In this document: positions 1 to 7,045 of the stretch, piece by piece
How positions within the stretch are numbered: position 1 is the first letter of the stretch
How the letters are laid out: the number at the start of each line of letters is the position of its first letter
NCBI GenBank assembly: GCA_903929845.1
Contig: CAIYWF010000282.1
Coordinates: forward strand, 1-7,675
DNA length: 7,675 nucleotides
Origin: an uncultured Chlorobiaceae bacterium
GTDB lineage: Bacteria > Bacteroidota > Chlorobiia > Chlorobiales > Chlorobiaceae
Direction: 5' to 3'
Notes under the pieces: generated by a model
The model's database searches: none
What the model was told of the DNA's origin: nothing
Seen by the model: the letters and a program-made list of their open reading frames with translations, nothing else
Made by a program: the position numbers and the translations under genes

Positions 1-484
1 GGGAAGCATGTTCAACAAGATCGAAAATATCCATCGATGAACTGTAAGCCACACCGGATATTTTCGCCGATATTGAGATCATGCGCCGGTAAAGATACTT
101 TTCCTTGGCCAGACGGGCATAGTACTCAATATTGGCGGCGCTGATAACTTTCCCCGAAAGCTCTGCCAAGTAGTGTCTTCCGCCGACAGGTTCAAGCTCA
201 TTCATCTTCAGCAGCTCTTCGCTGACGGTGATAATATCAATTGCCTGCCGTTTATGGTAAAGCTGCATCATCGCCTTGAAAATAATCTGATGTCTTCTTT
301 CATAAAAGACCTCTTCGCCATTATCGCCAAAGATCTGGATAACCTGTTCAATGGGGTCATCCTCAAGCAGAATGCAGGCAAGCACCTCCTGCTCAATTTC
401 AGTTGAATAGGGGGGAATGCGACTTTCCTGAGTGAAGTCAATATCCTTGCTGAAATCTATGGCAACAGGCGCTTTCTTGATCAT
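1..484 (-). CDS. dnaB: Replicative DNA helicase DnaB, N-terminal part (cut by window edge)
   Basis: The minus-strand frame starting at the ATG at 484 stays open to the left edge and gives 161 residues. They match the DnaB N-terminal helical domain: after a charged leader of about 23 residues comes PPYSTEIEQEVLACIL (24-39), then EEVFYERRHQIIFKAM (57-72), AIDIITVSEEL (81-91) and VGGRHYLAEL (100-109). This domain forms the hexamer collar and contacts primase (DnaG). The RecA-like ATPase domain lies beyond the window, so helicase motifs, and any intein within them, cannot be checked. The start is well fixed: an in-frame TAG at 494-496 leaves this ATG as the only start ahead of the conserved domain. 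No clear Shine-Dalgarno is seen. The gene begins 13 bases after the udg stop, so it is probably co-transcribed with udg and coaBC. Identity rests on recognised family motifs and is fairly sure. Confidence 0.9.
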   Translation of the reverse strand, partial: MIKKAPVAIDFSKDIDFTQESRIPPYSTEIEQEVLACILLEDDPIEQVIQIFGDNGEEVFYERRHQIIFKAMMQLYHKRQAIDIITVSEELLKMNELEPVGGRHYLAELSGKVISAANIEYYARLAKEKYLYRRMISISAKISGVAYSSSMDIFDLVEHAS

Positions 485-497
485 CGGTTTACTCTAT

Positions 498-1133
498 TTA
501 AAGCGTTTCTTTGCCGCAGATTGTGGCGTAATGACGCATCATTGCCTGAATATCTTCCCAGCATCCTTTTTTCCAATTGGGGTTACGCAGAAGGGCTGCG
601 GGATGATAGGTAATAAAACAGTCATATCCTTTCCATGTCGTCAGTTTTCCTCTCATAGCTCCCAATGAAAGAGTATTATCGAGAATGGTGTTGGCAGCGA
701 CTTTACCAAGCATAAGGATAACCTTCGGATTGATAATCTGCAGTTGCTGGAGCAACCAGGGCATACAGCTCCTGATTTCATCGTCGAGCGGGTTCCTGTT
801 GCCGGGTGGACGGCATTTCAGGATATTACATATATAGACCTCTTCTCGACTAAATCCGGCAGCCTGAAGAATTTTATCAAGAAGTTGTCCTGATCTTCCT
901 ACAAAAGGTCGACCGGAAGCATCTTCTTCGGCTCCGGGAGCCTCCCCAATAACAACAAGGTTTGCTAAAGGATTGCCTTCACCGAAGACAAAGTTTTGCC
1001 TGGTTCCGGCAAGCATGCATTTGCGACACTCTTTTGCTGTTTCGAACAACAGAGCCAGATCTGAGGATGATGTAACGGAATCTTTTTCTGCTGGTCGGCT
1101 CGGTTCATTTTCAGCGAATAAAAAACCTTGCAT
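498..1133 (-). CDS. udg: Uracil-DNA glycosylase, family 4 (4Fe-4S)
   Basis: Removes uracil from DNA, the first step of base excision repair of deaminated cytosine or misincorporated dUMP. The 211-residue protein has the full family 4 signature. Cys36, Cys39, Cys107 and Cys123 have the same spacing (3, 68, 16) as the cluster ligands recalled for Thermus UDG, so a 4Fe-4S cluster is expected. Active-site motif 1 is GEAPGAEED (63-71), followed by GRPFVGRSGQLLDKIL (74-89). NILKCRPPGNRNP (103-115) carries the third Cys, and HPAALLRNP (177-185) is the C-terminal catalytic-loop motif. The first ~25 residues are a variable leader with a little extra length. The ATG at 1133 lies 20 bases after the coaBC stop with no obvious Shine-Dalgarno, and dnaB follows after 13 bases, which suggests one transcription unit. 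The older label 'phage SPO1 DNA polymerase-related protein' refers to the same family. All key residues are present. Confidence 0.95.
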   Translation of the reverse strand: MQGFLFAENEPSRPAEKDSVTSSSDLALLFETAKECRKCMLAGTRQNFVFGEGNPLANLVVIGEAPGAEEDASGRPFVGRSGQLLDKILQAAGFSREEVYICNILKCRPPGNRNPLDDEIRSCMPWLLQQLQIINPKVILMLGKVAANTILDNTLSLGAMRGKLTTWKGYDCFITYHPAALLRNPNWKKGCWEDIQAMMRHYATICGKETL

Positions 1134-1153
1134 GAAATAAGTAATTATTTTTT

Positions 1154-2392
1154 TCAGGTGTTATTCCCATTTCCCAGGCAGAGTATTTCTATGGCATCAA
1201 GCAGTTTTCCTGCGGCGTCATCCTTTGTCAGTTGGGGAAGTTCTGTTGTAACACCATCGCGATCTATCAGAGTAAGAATATTTGTATCGACTTCAAAACC
1301 GGAGGTTATGCGGTCAAAAAAATTGAAAGCAATAAGATCAAGTTTTTTTTCAAGCAGTTTATTTCGGGCATTATCCAAACCTGTTTCAGTTTCAAGCGCA
1401 AACCCTATGGCAAGCTGCCCCGGAGCTTTTTGCATACTGAATTCAGCAAGAATATCGGGATTTTTTACAAGGGTAACTACAATCTCGTCTTCATCCTTTT
1501 TCATTTTTCCTTCGTAAGGAGCCAAAGTGCGGTAATCGGATACTGCTGCCGCCCCAACAAAAATGTTGGAACTATTAAAAAATCGACGAGCTGCACTATG
1601 CATTTCTGCTGCGCTTTCAACATCAAGACGTTCTACCCCGAATGGCGTCTCAAGATGAACTGGTCCGGTAATCAGTGTTACTCTGGCGCCGCGCTTTGCT
1701 GCAGCGCGTGCAATAGCAAATCCCATCTTGCCAGAAGAGTAGTTTGAGATGAAACGGACACCGTCAATTTTTTCCCGTGTCGGGCCTGCGGTAACCACCA
1801 CCGATTTATCATAAAGCGGAGAGCGTTCTGTTATGGAATCAAGTTCTTCTTCCAGATATTCCAGAATAGACTCAGGTTCCGGCATACGACCGAGACCGGA
1901 CTGTCCTGAAGCAAGCTCGCCACTTTCAGGGCTTATAAGACGGCACCCCTGAGCAGTAAGGGTTTTTATATTTCTCTGAACAGAAGCCGAAAGGAACATC
2001 TGGCCGTCCATTGCCGGAAATATCAGCACTGGTTTGCCGGGTCGCAGGGTTATGAAACAGGCGGTAAGCATATCATCGCAAAGACCGGCAGCAAGTTTGG
2101 CCAGAGTATTTGCTGTTGCCGGAGCAATGACGAGAGCGTCGGCCCATTCACCAAGAGAGATATGGCCTGTATAATCAGTACCTTCGATCTGTGTTGGAGG
2201 AAAGATAGAACGGTATACCGGTTCTTCTGAAACTGTTGCAAGTGCAAGTTCACTGACAAAGCGGCTTCCCCCTTCTGTGAGAGCGATTCTGACATTCGCG
2301 CCTCTTTTTTTTAGAAGCCTTACAAGCAACGGTGTTTTATAGGCGGCAATGCCACCACAGATGCCGATGATGATGTTTTTTCCTCTCAACAC
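1154..2392 (-). CDS. coaBC: Bifunctional CoaBC: phosphopantothenoylcysteine synthetase/decarboxylase
   Basis: Makes 4'-phosphopantetheine for coenzyme A: CoaB joins cysteine to 4'-phosphopantothenate using CTP, and the FMN-dependent CoaC domain decarboxylates the product. The 412 residues cover both domains. CoaC (about 1-185) shows GICGGIAAYK (10-19), the catalytic His77 in GHISLGEWAD, the FMN-binding PATANT (91-96) and PAMDGQM (126-132). CoaB (about 195-405) shows TAGPTREKIDGVRFISNYSS (201-220), GAAAVSDY (280-287), NPDIL (311-315), IGFALETE (329-336) and KKLDLIAFN (349-357). Two active-site positions differ from the E. coli enzyme: Ser162 replaces the Cys of the ACGD clamp, and Asp129 replaces the Asn of PxMNxxM. 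I recall both as common in Bacteroidota-type CoaBC, so they may be lineage traits. The start is GTG at 2392 or TTG at 2389; the motif distance fits either. No upstream Shine-Dalgarno is seen. It heads a probable coaBC-udg-dnaB operon. Confidence 0.95.
   Translation of the reverse strand: MLRGKNIIIGICGGIAAYKTPLLVRLLKKRGANVRIALTEGGSRFVSELALATVSEEPVYRSIFPPTQIEGTDYTGHISLGEWADALVIAPATANTLAKLAAGLCDDMLTACFITLRPGKPVLIFPAMDGQMFLSASVQRNIKTLTAQGCRLISPESGELASGQSGLGRMPEPESILEYLEEELDSITERSPLYDKSVVVTAGPTREKIDGVRFISNYSSGKMGFAIARAAAKRGARVTLITGPVHLETPFGVERLDVESAAEMHSAARRFFNSSNIFVGAAAVSDYRTLAPYEGKMKKDEDEIVVTLVKNPDILAEFSMQKAPGQLAIGFALETETGLDNARNKLLEKKLDLIAFNFFDRITSGFEVDTNILTLIDRDGVTTELPQLTKDDAAGKLLDAIEILCLGNGNNT
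1343..1350 (-). other. A8 homopolymer in coaBC (slippery run)
   Basis: On the coding strand codons 348-350 read GAA AAA AAA, giving eight consecutive A residues in the form A_AAA_AAA. Such runs can cause polymerase or ribosome slippage and sequencing indels. The frame is intact on both sides here. No downstream stimulatory hairpin was noticed, so this is listed as a fragile site and not as a frameshift signal. Confidence 0.5.
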
Positions 2393-2398
2393 GTTATT

Positions 2399-2409
2399 AC
2401 AAAGTTTGT
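2399..2409. repeat. 11-base palindrome next to the coaBC start
   Basis: On the minus strand this reads ACAAA-C-TTTGT, a perfect inverted repeat with a one-base centre, ending 7 bases before the GTG start at 2392. It has the form of a small operator half-site pair, but it is short and AT-rich and no known regulator is recognised. Confidence 0.3.
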
Positions 2410-2410
2410 T

Positions 2411-2451
2411 ACAGAATGGATATGTGGATAATTTACAAAAACAGAAAGGAT
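2411..2451 (-). repeat. Direct repeat ATCCWTTCTGT, two copies 30 bases apart
   Basis: In coding orientation ATCCTTTCTGT (2441-2451) recurs as ATCCATTCTGT (2411-2421), with one mismatch in eleven. Start-to-start distance is 30 bases, close to three helical turns, so both copies would face the same side of DNA. The copies flank the DnaA box. A TTTGTAA heptamer is also present twice, following the two copies at slightly different distances (2433-2439 and 2397-2403). The binding factor, if any, is unknown. Confidence 0.45.
2423..2431 (-). promoter_or_regulatory. DnaA box (exact TTATCCACA)
   Basis: The minus strand reads TTATCCACA, the consensus high-affinity binding site of the replication initiator DnaA. 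It sits 30 bases upstream of the coaBC GTG. I saw no other exact copy in the window; the nearest was a one-mismatch site inside coaBC around 1372-1380. A lone box is not an origin, so a role in transcriptional control of coaBC-udg-dnaB is the likelier reading. Chance occurrence is also possible. Confidence 0.5.
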
Positions 2452-5400
2452 TTATCTCTTCTTATCGGATGATGGTATCAGATGTTTCCAGAACTGATCC
2501 CAGGTTTGGAAACGTTCTTTGTACGAAAGACTGGCACCCCATGTTTCTGCAGGTTTCTGCAGGTTTGAACTGGATGTTGAACCCCCTCCTTGTCCGAAAG
2601 AGCGGGAGGCTTCGATGTAGATTTTTGGAGTAACCCGATATTCAATTTTTTGTGATGTTCCGTAATAATTGGAGGTAGTTGAGCCCCCGATGTCGGCAGA
2701 GCCGCCTGTTCCGATAAAGCGGACTTTTCCATCGGTACCTGGGATACTGAGTGCAAAGTAAAGATCAAGTGCGCTCAGAGCCCCGCGTTTATCCATTCCC
2801 ACATTGACGTTGAAACTTTCAAGTCCTCCGATATCCTGAATGACCTTCGAAATCTGGGATGAAAGAATGCCGGAGCCAGTAGAGAAGCCGACGCTCGAAA
2901 CAGCAATGTTTCCATTCTGACCGCCGCTTCCCGGCTTGATATACCATTGCTTTGACAGCAGCATGGAAATGACGTTCAATTCTGCGTTAGGATCAATCTG
3001 GCTCGATTTATCGCCGATCATGTTGACCGAAGCATAAGGCTGTGTCTGTTCATTCAGGTAATAGCCCATGGCAACCCGCGGGTCATTAAGCGTCCCTGTT
3101 ATGGCCAAAAGCAGGTTAACATTGTCTCGTTCACCGGTTTGCTGGTTTGAAGCGTTTACGTATTTGTTGCCGTACAGATTGTCCATAACTCCGCTCCGGA
3201 TATCAACATTGTTCCAGGTGATTTTTCCTCCATTCTGCAGGTCAAAGTTAGTATTCGACAATTTGTATTTACCACCGATGATGTTTACCGATCCAAAGAG
3301 TCGGTATTGCTGATTGTTTTTGTTGACAATCAGGGAGAGATTGTTGATGGACGTTTCAAGTTGTTCGCCTCTGATGCGGTCAAAAATAACGGTATACTTG
3401 AGTGGTTCAATACTGCTGAGTCGCAGGTTATTTACCTGCAGGATATCGATCAGCGAATAATAAAACTCAGTCGGTTTTGTCGCGGCTCCATTTTTTCCAA
3501 TGCTGACCGCAGGACTTCGGGATGGATAACGGGGGACAAATTCAATAAATTTATCAACGCCAAGATACTTTGCACTTTCATTGGCACCTGTTCGATAGAG
3601 CGAAAAATCCGTCGCATCAATTCTTAATTCTCCTTCAATCACCGGTGCGGAGAGGTTACCATGAACAAGAATATTATTGGTTGAACCGGTAATGCTGCCG
3701 AACGAGGTTTCATCCTGTTTGTCTTTTTTGTTAAACAAGAGGAGCTTGTAAAATTTGCCGGTAAGATTCAGCTCTTTTGGTTTCAGCTTTTCAAGCATTA
3801 CCACACCGTTAATATTTCCGTTTCCATGAAGGTTATCACTGACGGTTATATCCCTCAGTTCAAGGGCGTTAGGGGTGACATACACTTCACCATTGAGTTG
3901 ATAAGAGACCTGCGTTGCTTCTATTTTAATTTTTGTATTACGCAGATGAGCCGTAAGGAAAATGTCTGGCTTGGGTGTTTTCCCTTCAATTTTAAGCGTA
4001 GTCGGGATAATGCCTTCAGCCGAGGTTAAGAAAGGCAGCAGGTATTCAAGAAACTGGGCAGAAAGATTATCCGATTGGAATGATGCGCTTATCGTTTGTT
4101 GCTCAGCCGTATGGAACTGCAGGGGATAGTAGTTGAGAACCAGAGGAATCGTGCCGCTGCCATCGAAAGTGTTTACTGATGGGGAAGCTTGTTCTGAAAT
4201 TTTCTCCGGTATTGGAGCACTGCTGTGTATTTTAAAACGAAGCTGATTTCCAAGGTGACTGGCATTGCCTTGCAGTGTTCCAATCATGAATTTACCATAA
4301 CGGATTCCCTGTCCGTTAAGGGTGAGCGTACTTATTTTCGAAGCCGGGTTTCCGCTGACCGTCAACGATGCATTGATTGTACCTGCAAGCTTGTCAAGAG
4401 CGGGATTAACAGCAAACCGTTTCAACTCGTTGAGTTCAATATTTGACAAAGAACACTGAAAACTGCCCGGCTGCGAGTTACTCAGTGCGCCATCAAGCAC
4501 CGCTCGTTGCGTTCCTTTTCCCAGTGTAAAATGGTTGAATCTCGCCGATGTTCTGTCCAGCATGATACGTGAGTTCTCCTCGGCATGCCATATCCCCGCA
4601 GCATCTTTAATTGACAGGTGGTTGAACAGCAGCTCATAGCCGCTGTTGCTTTTTGATGCTGTAACTTTAACCGACATACTCTGTGCATTATCAGGTATGG
4701 CAATGTCGAGGGCGGCTTCAAGATGTGATGGTGTATAGTGGGCCGAAAAAACGGCATTACCAGCTTTTTTACCGGCAATGGTTATTGAAGAAGCTTTGCC
4801 GGTTACCGAAGCTTGCGGAGCTCCGTTGCCGTTGCATTCTACTCCAGCCTCCAGAGAGAGATTTTCAAAATACAAGTTGTCGCGCGAGTGCAGACTGGCA
4901 AGGTTGATTGAAGAGCTGATCGAACACTGCCCGTTACGGTATACAGCACGCCCATCAGCCCGGCCCTGCAGGGTAAGGTTCTGCAGCGGCAAAAACAGCG
5001 ATAGCGGTGAGATATCTTTGACCGTGATGTAATAGCTGACCGTGAACGGTTTCTTGAGTGTATTGCCCGCAGTAACAGGAGCAGGATGTGAAGCCTGCCA
5101 GATATTCTGTCCAGTTATTTCCCTTGAAATACCAGAAACTGCAAACTTCCCAAGATTAAACAATTCTTCGAACGAATAATCGCCTTCAGCAACAATGTCA
5201 AGAAAATCGCTGTTTATGTTTGCCCGTGAGGAGGCTGCGTTCTGAACAATTTCGATGGAAGCTTTCGAATGTTCCTTAAGCTCGAGCCCGTTGATTGTTG
5301 AGGGAGCAAACTGCATAACCGCAGCGACGTTCAGCATTCCAGGATCAAATCCTGATCCTTGTATGGCAAAGACTCCGTTCAGATCAGTGGTGAACTTTTT

Positions 5401-6990
5401 TGCATCGAGTAGTTTTGAAATATCGAACCTTGTTGTTTTTCCGGACGCATGGTAGCGGGGAGCTTTATCTTTCCAGTCGATTCCGCCGTCAAGCGTGAGA
5501 CTTGTCTGGTCGTTTTTCAGAAACAGAGAAGTATTCAGCAGGCTGTTACTGTAATTCATTGAGATGGTGCCCTCTTTCACTGGCTGATTTTTCCAGAAGG
5601 AATTAGCGACCTTCATGTCAAGCCTCAGTTGGCGAACCTCCTTGTAGTCCATTATTCCCTCAAAACTGCCGGAAGCATTGACAAGGCTTTTTCCGGGATC
5701 TGACGCCATAAGGATGTGCGGCTTGAAATCTTTCAGCAAAAACGTGCCTTTACAAAAAAGCTGTGCTGATTCTTTCCTTGATGCTTCGGCTGTCACTGAT
5801 GCCTTTCCGGCCGCAGAGAGAATCGTAATATCTGCCTTTACGGTATTCAGGTTACCCTTGGCAGTTCCCAAAAAGGTAATGTCGCCGGTTTTTCGGGCAA
5901 TTTCCTTTTGCGAACTCTCTTTCATGAGTGACTCAACAAAGGGCTCGGCAATTTTGGAACTGTCGCAATTCAGTAGATAAGCAAAGGCATTTCTGTTAAG
6001 CAGGTTCAGCAGCTCTCCTTTCACAGCAACTCTGCTTTTAAGGTGCGTCAGAAGCGCATCAATGATTGTAACATTGTCGCTTTTCCCTCTGGCGTTGCCT
6101 TTAAGAGTGTAGAGACCCGAAGGGATAACAAGTTCCGGGCGCAAGAGTTTCAGGTCATCGCTCTGTATGGACAGCTCCTGAATATTCAGGAAGGAGGTGC
6201 TGAGGGCAAGTTGATTTTGTAACTGATGGGAGAAAATATTGAAGTGATCAACAGTGGCCGAGAGCTCAGCATGGCTATGACTGCTCGCCACTTTCAGGGC
6301 ACGCACCTCGGAACGGGTTTCAGAAAAAAGAAATTTTCCTGATGCTTGCTGCAACAAGAAGCGACTCTGGGGAATGTTGAACTTCAGGTGGTCAAGTGTT
6401 CCCTTCAGAAGTTTTTTCTTGACAGTGAATTCTGAGAGCTCCAGATTGATCTCTTTTGCGTGTACATTTACGATGTCTCCCCCGATGATTTTCCCGGAGT
6501 AAGAGAGATTACTATTGTTAATCCGCAGGTTTTTACAGAAAAAATGTTCCAGCGGTGCTTTTGTCGAGTCGGGGTCGCGGGAGGTGAAAATAAGCTTAAG
6601 ATTAAGTTTACCGTTTTTCTCTTCAATAACCCTTGCGTTGAGCGAATCGGCTGTAATTCGACGCACATACAAGGTCTTGATGTCAGGCTGAAGGAGCGTG
6701 AGAAAATTGAATTGCAGAGAAAGAGAACGTGCTTCAAGAGCTGGTGTCTTTTCTCCCGGCCCATAAATCCGGGGATTGATGAGGGTGACATTGTTAGGAA
6801 ACTTCAGATGCAACTCCTGCAGTTCCAGTCTTCCTAAAAGCTTCTTGTTAAACAGGCTGATAGCCAGATTTTTGGCAAATCGGTCAAGCACTCCGCTGTT
6901 CAGGACAATCAGGGAGGCAAACGACAGCACAAGCATGAATGCAAGAAAGGCTGTGAGAAGCTTGAGGCTGTAGTGTTTAATCCGTTCCAC
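2452..6990 (-). CDS. tamB: TamB/AsmA-like translocation and assembly protein (DUF490 C-terminal domain)
   Basis: A 1512-residue envelope protein of the TamB group. In the known family it is anchored in the inner membrane, spans the periplasm as a long beta groove, and works with an Omp85 partner (TamA/BamA) in lipid transport and outer-membrane protein assembly. Residues 8-31 form one hydrophobic signal-anchor (LLTAFLAFMLVLSFASLIVL), with Arg and Lys on the cytoplasmic side. Residues about 50-1150 are repetitive beta-rich AsmA-like sequence with few Cys. About 1150-1500 is the TamB C-terminal domain, with ITGTLNDPRVAMGYYL, AELNVISMLLSKQWY, FNVNVGMDKRGALSALDLYF and YRVTPKIYIEASRSFGQGGG as landmarks. 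A basic tail follows the last strand. The start is GTG at 6990: an in-frame TAA at 7033-7035 with no ATG, GTG or TTG between makes it the only start ahead of the anchor. It has no Shine-Dalgarno, which suggests coupling to rfaE2. The Omp85 partner is not in this window. Confidence 0.9.
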   Translation of the reverse strand: MERIKHYSLKLLTAFLAFMLVLSFASLIVLNSGVLDRFAKNLAISLFNKKLLGRLELQELHLKFPNNVTLINPRIYGPGEKTPALEARSLSLQFNFLTLLQPDIKTLYVRRITADSLNARVIEEKNGKLNLKLIFTSRDPDSTKAPLEHFFCKNLRINNSNLSYSGKIIGGDIVNVHAKEINLELSEFTVKKKLLKGTLDHLKFNIPQSRFLLQQASGKFLFSETRSEVRALKVASSHSHAELSATVDHFNIFSHQLQNQLALSTSFLNIQELSIQSDDLKLLRPELVIPSGLYTLKGNARGKSDNVTIIDALLTHLKSRVAVKGELLNLLNRNAFAYLLNCDSSKIAEPFVESLMKESSQKEIARKTGDITFLGTAKGNLNTVKADITILSAAGKASVTAEASRKESAQLFCKGTFLLKDFKPHILMASDPGKSLVNASGSFEGIMDYKEVRQLRLDMKVANSFWKNQPVKEGTISMNYSNSLLNTSLFLKNDQTSLTLDGGIDWKDKAPRYHASGKTTRFDISKLLDAKKFTTDLNGVFAIQGSGFDPGMLNVAAVMQFAPSTINGLELKEHSKASIEIVQNAASSRANINSDFLDIVAEGDYSFEELFNLGKFAVSGISREITGQNIWQASHPAPVTAGNTLKKPFTVSYYITVKDISPLSLFLPLQNLTLQGRADGRAVYRNGQCSISSSINLASLHSRDNLYFENLSLEAGVECNGNGAPQASVTGKASSITIAGKKAGNAVFSAHYTPSHLEAALDIAIPDNAQSMSVKVTASKSNSGYELLFNHLSIKDAAGIWHAEENSRIMLDRTSARFNHFTLGKGTQRAVLDGALSNSQPGSFQCSLSNIELNELKRFAVNPALDKLAGTINASLTVSGNPASKISTLTLNGQGIRYGKFMIGTLQGNASHLGNQLRFKIHSSAPIPEKISEQASPSVNTFDGSGTIPLVLNYYPLQFHTAEQQTISASFQSDNLSAQFLEYLLPFLTSAEGIIPTTLKIEGKTPKPDIFLTAHLRNTKIKIEATQVSYQLNGEVYVTPNALELRDITVSDNLHGNGNINGVVMLEKLKPKELNLTGKFYKLLLFNKKDKQDETSFGSITGSTNNILVHGNLSAPVIEGELRIDATDFSLYRTGANESAKYLGVDKFIEFVPRYPSRSPAVSIGKNGAATKPTEFYYSLIDILQVNNLRLSSIEPLKYTVIFDRIRGEQLETSINNLSLIVNKNNQQYRLFGSVNIIGGKYKLSNTNFDLQNGGKITWNNVDIRSGVMDNLYGNKYVNASNQQTGERDNVNLLLAITGTLNDPRVAMGYYLNEQTQPYASVNMIGDKSSQIDPNAELNVISMLLSKQWYIKPGSGGQNGNIAVSSVGFSTGSGILSSQISKVIQDIGGLESFNVNVGMDKRGALSALDLYFALSIPGTDGKVRFIGTGGSADIGGSTTSNYYGTSQKIEYRVTPKIYIEASRSFGQGGGSTSSSNLQKPAETWGASLSYKERFQTWDQFWKHLIPSSDKKR
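2544..2563 (-). repeat. Tandem 10-base repeat in the tamB 3' end
   Basis: TTTCTGCAGG (plus strand) occurs twice head to tail. In tamB it encodes part of NLQKPAETWG near residue 1475-1485. Because the unit is not a multiple of three, gain or loss of one copy would shift the frame and change or remove the last strand and tail of TamB. Confidence 0.6.
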
Positions 6991-7045
6991 CGCAGGTCGA
7001 CGATTGAGAGTAAAGCTGAATGATTTTTTCGATTATGCCGCTCGT
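6977..7045 (-). other. Severed in-frame C-terminal tail of rfaE2
   Basis: Directly after the rfaE2 stop (TAA, 7046-7048) the same frame continues for 22 codons to a second TAA at 6977-6979. It begins TSGIIEKIIQLYSQ, which matches the expected family C-terminus (Ser-Thr-Thr-x-Ile-Ile-x-x-Ile) lacking only the first Ser, the codon replaced by TAA. The preserved frame and motif show that this was coding sequence until very recently, or still is if the stop is a sequence error. The tail overlaps the tamB start by 14 bases. Confidence 0.8.

Larger units (their letters stand above)
2393..2451 (-). promoter_or_regulatory. Structured tamB-coaBC gap, candidate control region
   Basis: These 59 bases form the largest gap in the window and separate the envelope genes (rfaE2, tamB) from coaBC-udg-dnaB. 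The stretch is AT-rich. It holds a DnaA box, two copies of an 11-base direct repeat and an 11-base palindrome, each listed separately. No convincing -35/-10 pair and no hairpin with a U-run was found, so a promoter is inferred only from the density of motifs and the change of function across the gap. A simple spacer within one long operon remains possible. Confidence 0.35.

Noticed and set aside
173..668. Plus-strand frames opposite dnaB and udg
   Set aside because: Reverse images of well-supported genes; the translations have no family features.
1128..1747. Plus-strand open frames opposite coaBC (1128-1517 and 1232-1747)
   Set aside because: They lie wholly or almost wholly antisense to coaBC, whose motifs are all intact; the translations are Ser/Phe-rich or basic low-complexity strings with no family motif.
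2423..2431. The DnaA box as a replication origin
   Set aside because: Only one exact box, with no cluster, no dnaA or dnaN gene nearby and no clear unwinding element; a regulatory reading is likelier.
3423..3439. Inverted repeat GCAGGT-5-ACCTGC inside tamB
   Set aside because: Only six base pairs, within coding sequence, no conserved context.
5341..5359. Inverted repeat AGGATCA-5-TGATCCT inside tamB
   Set aside because: Seven-base arms in coding sequence encoding an ordinary GSGFDPG stretch; expected by chance in a gene this long and lacking a U-run.
6460..6837. Plus-strand 125-residue frame and other short frames opposite tamB
   Set aside because: Antisense to a continuous 1512-codon gene, no recognisable domain and no ribosome-binding site; typical shadows.
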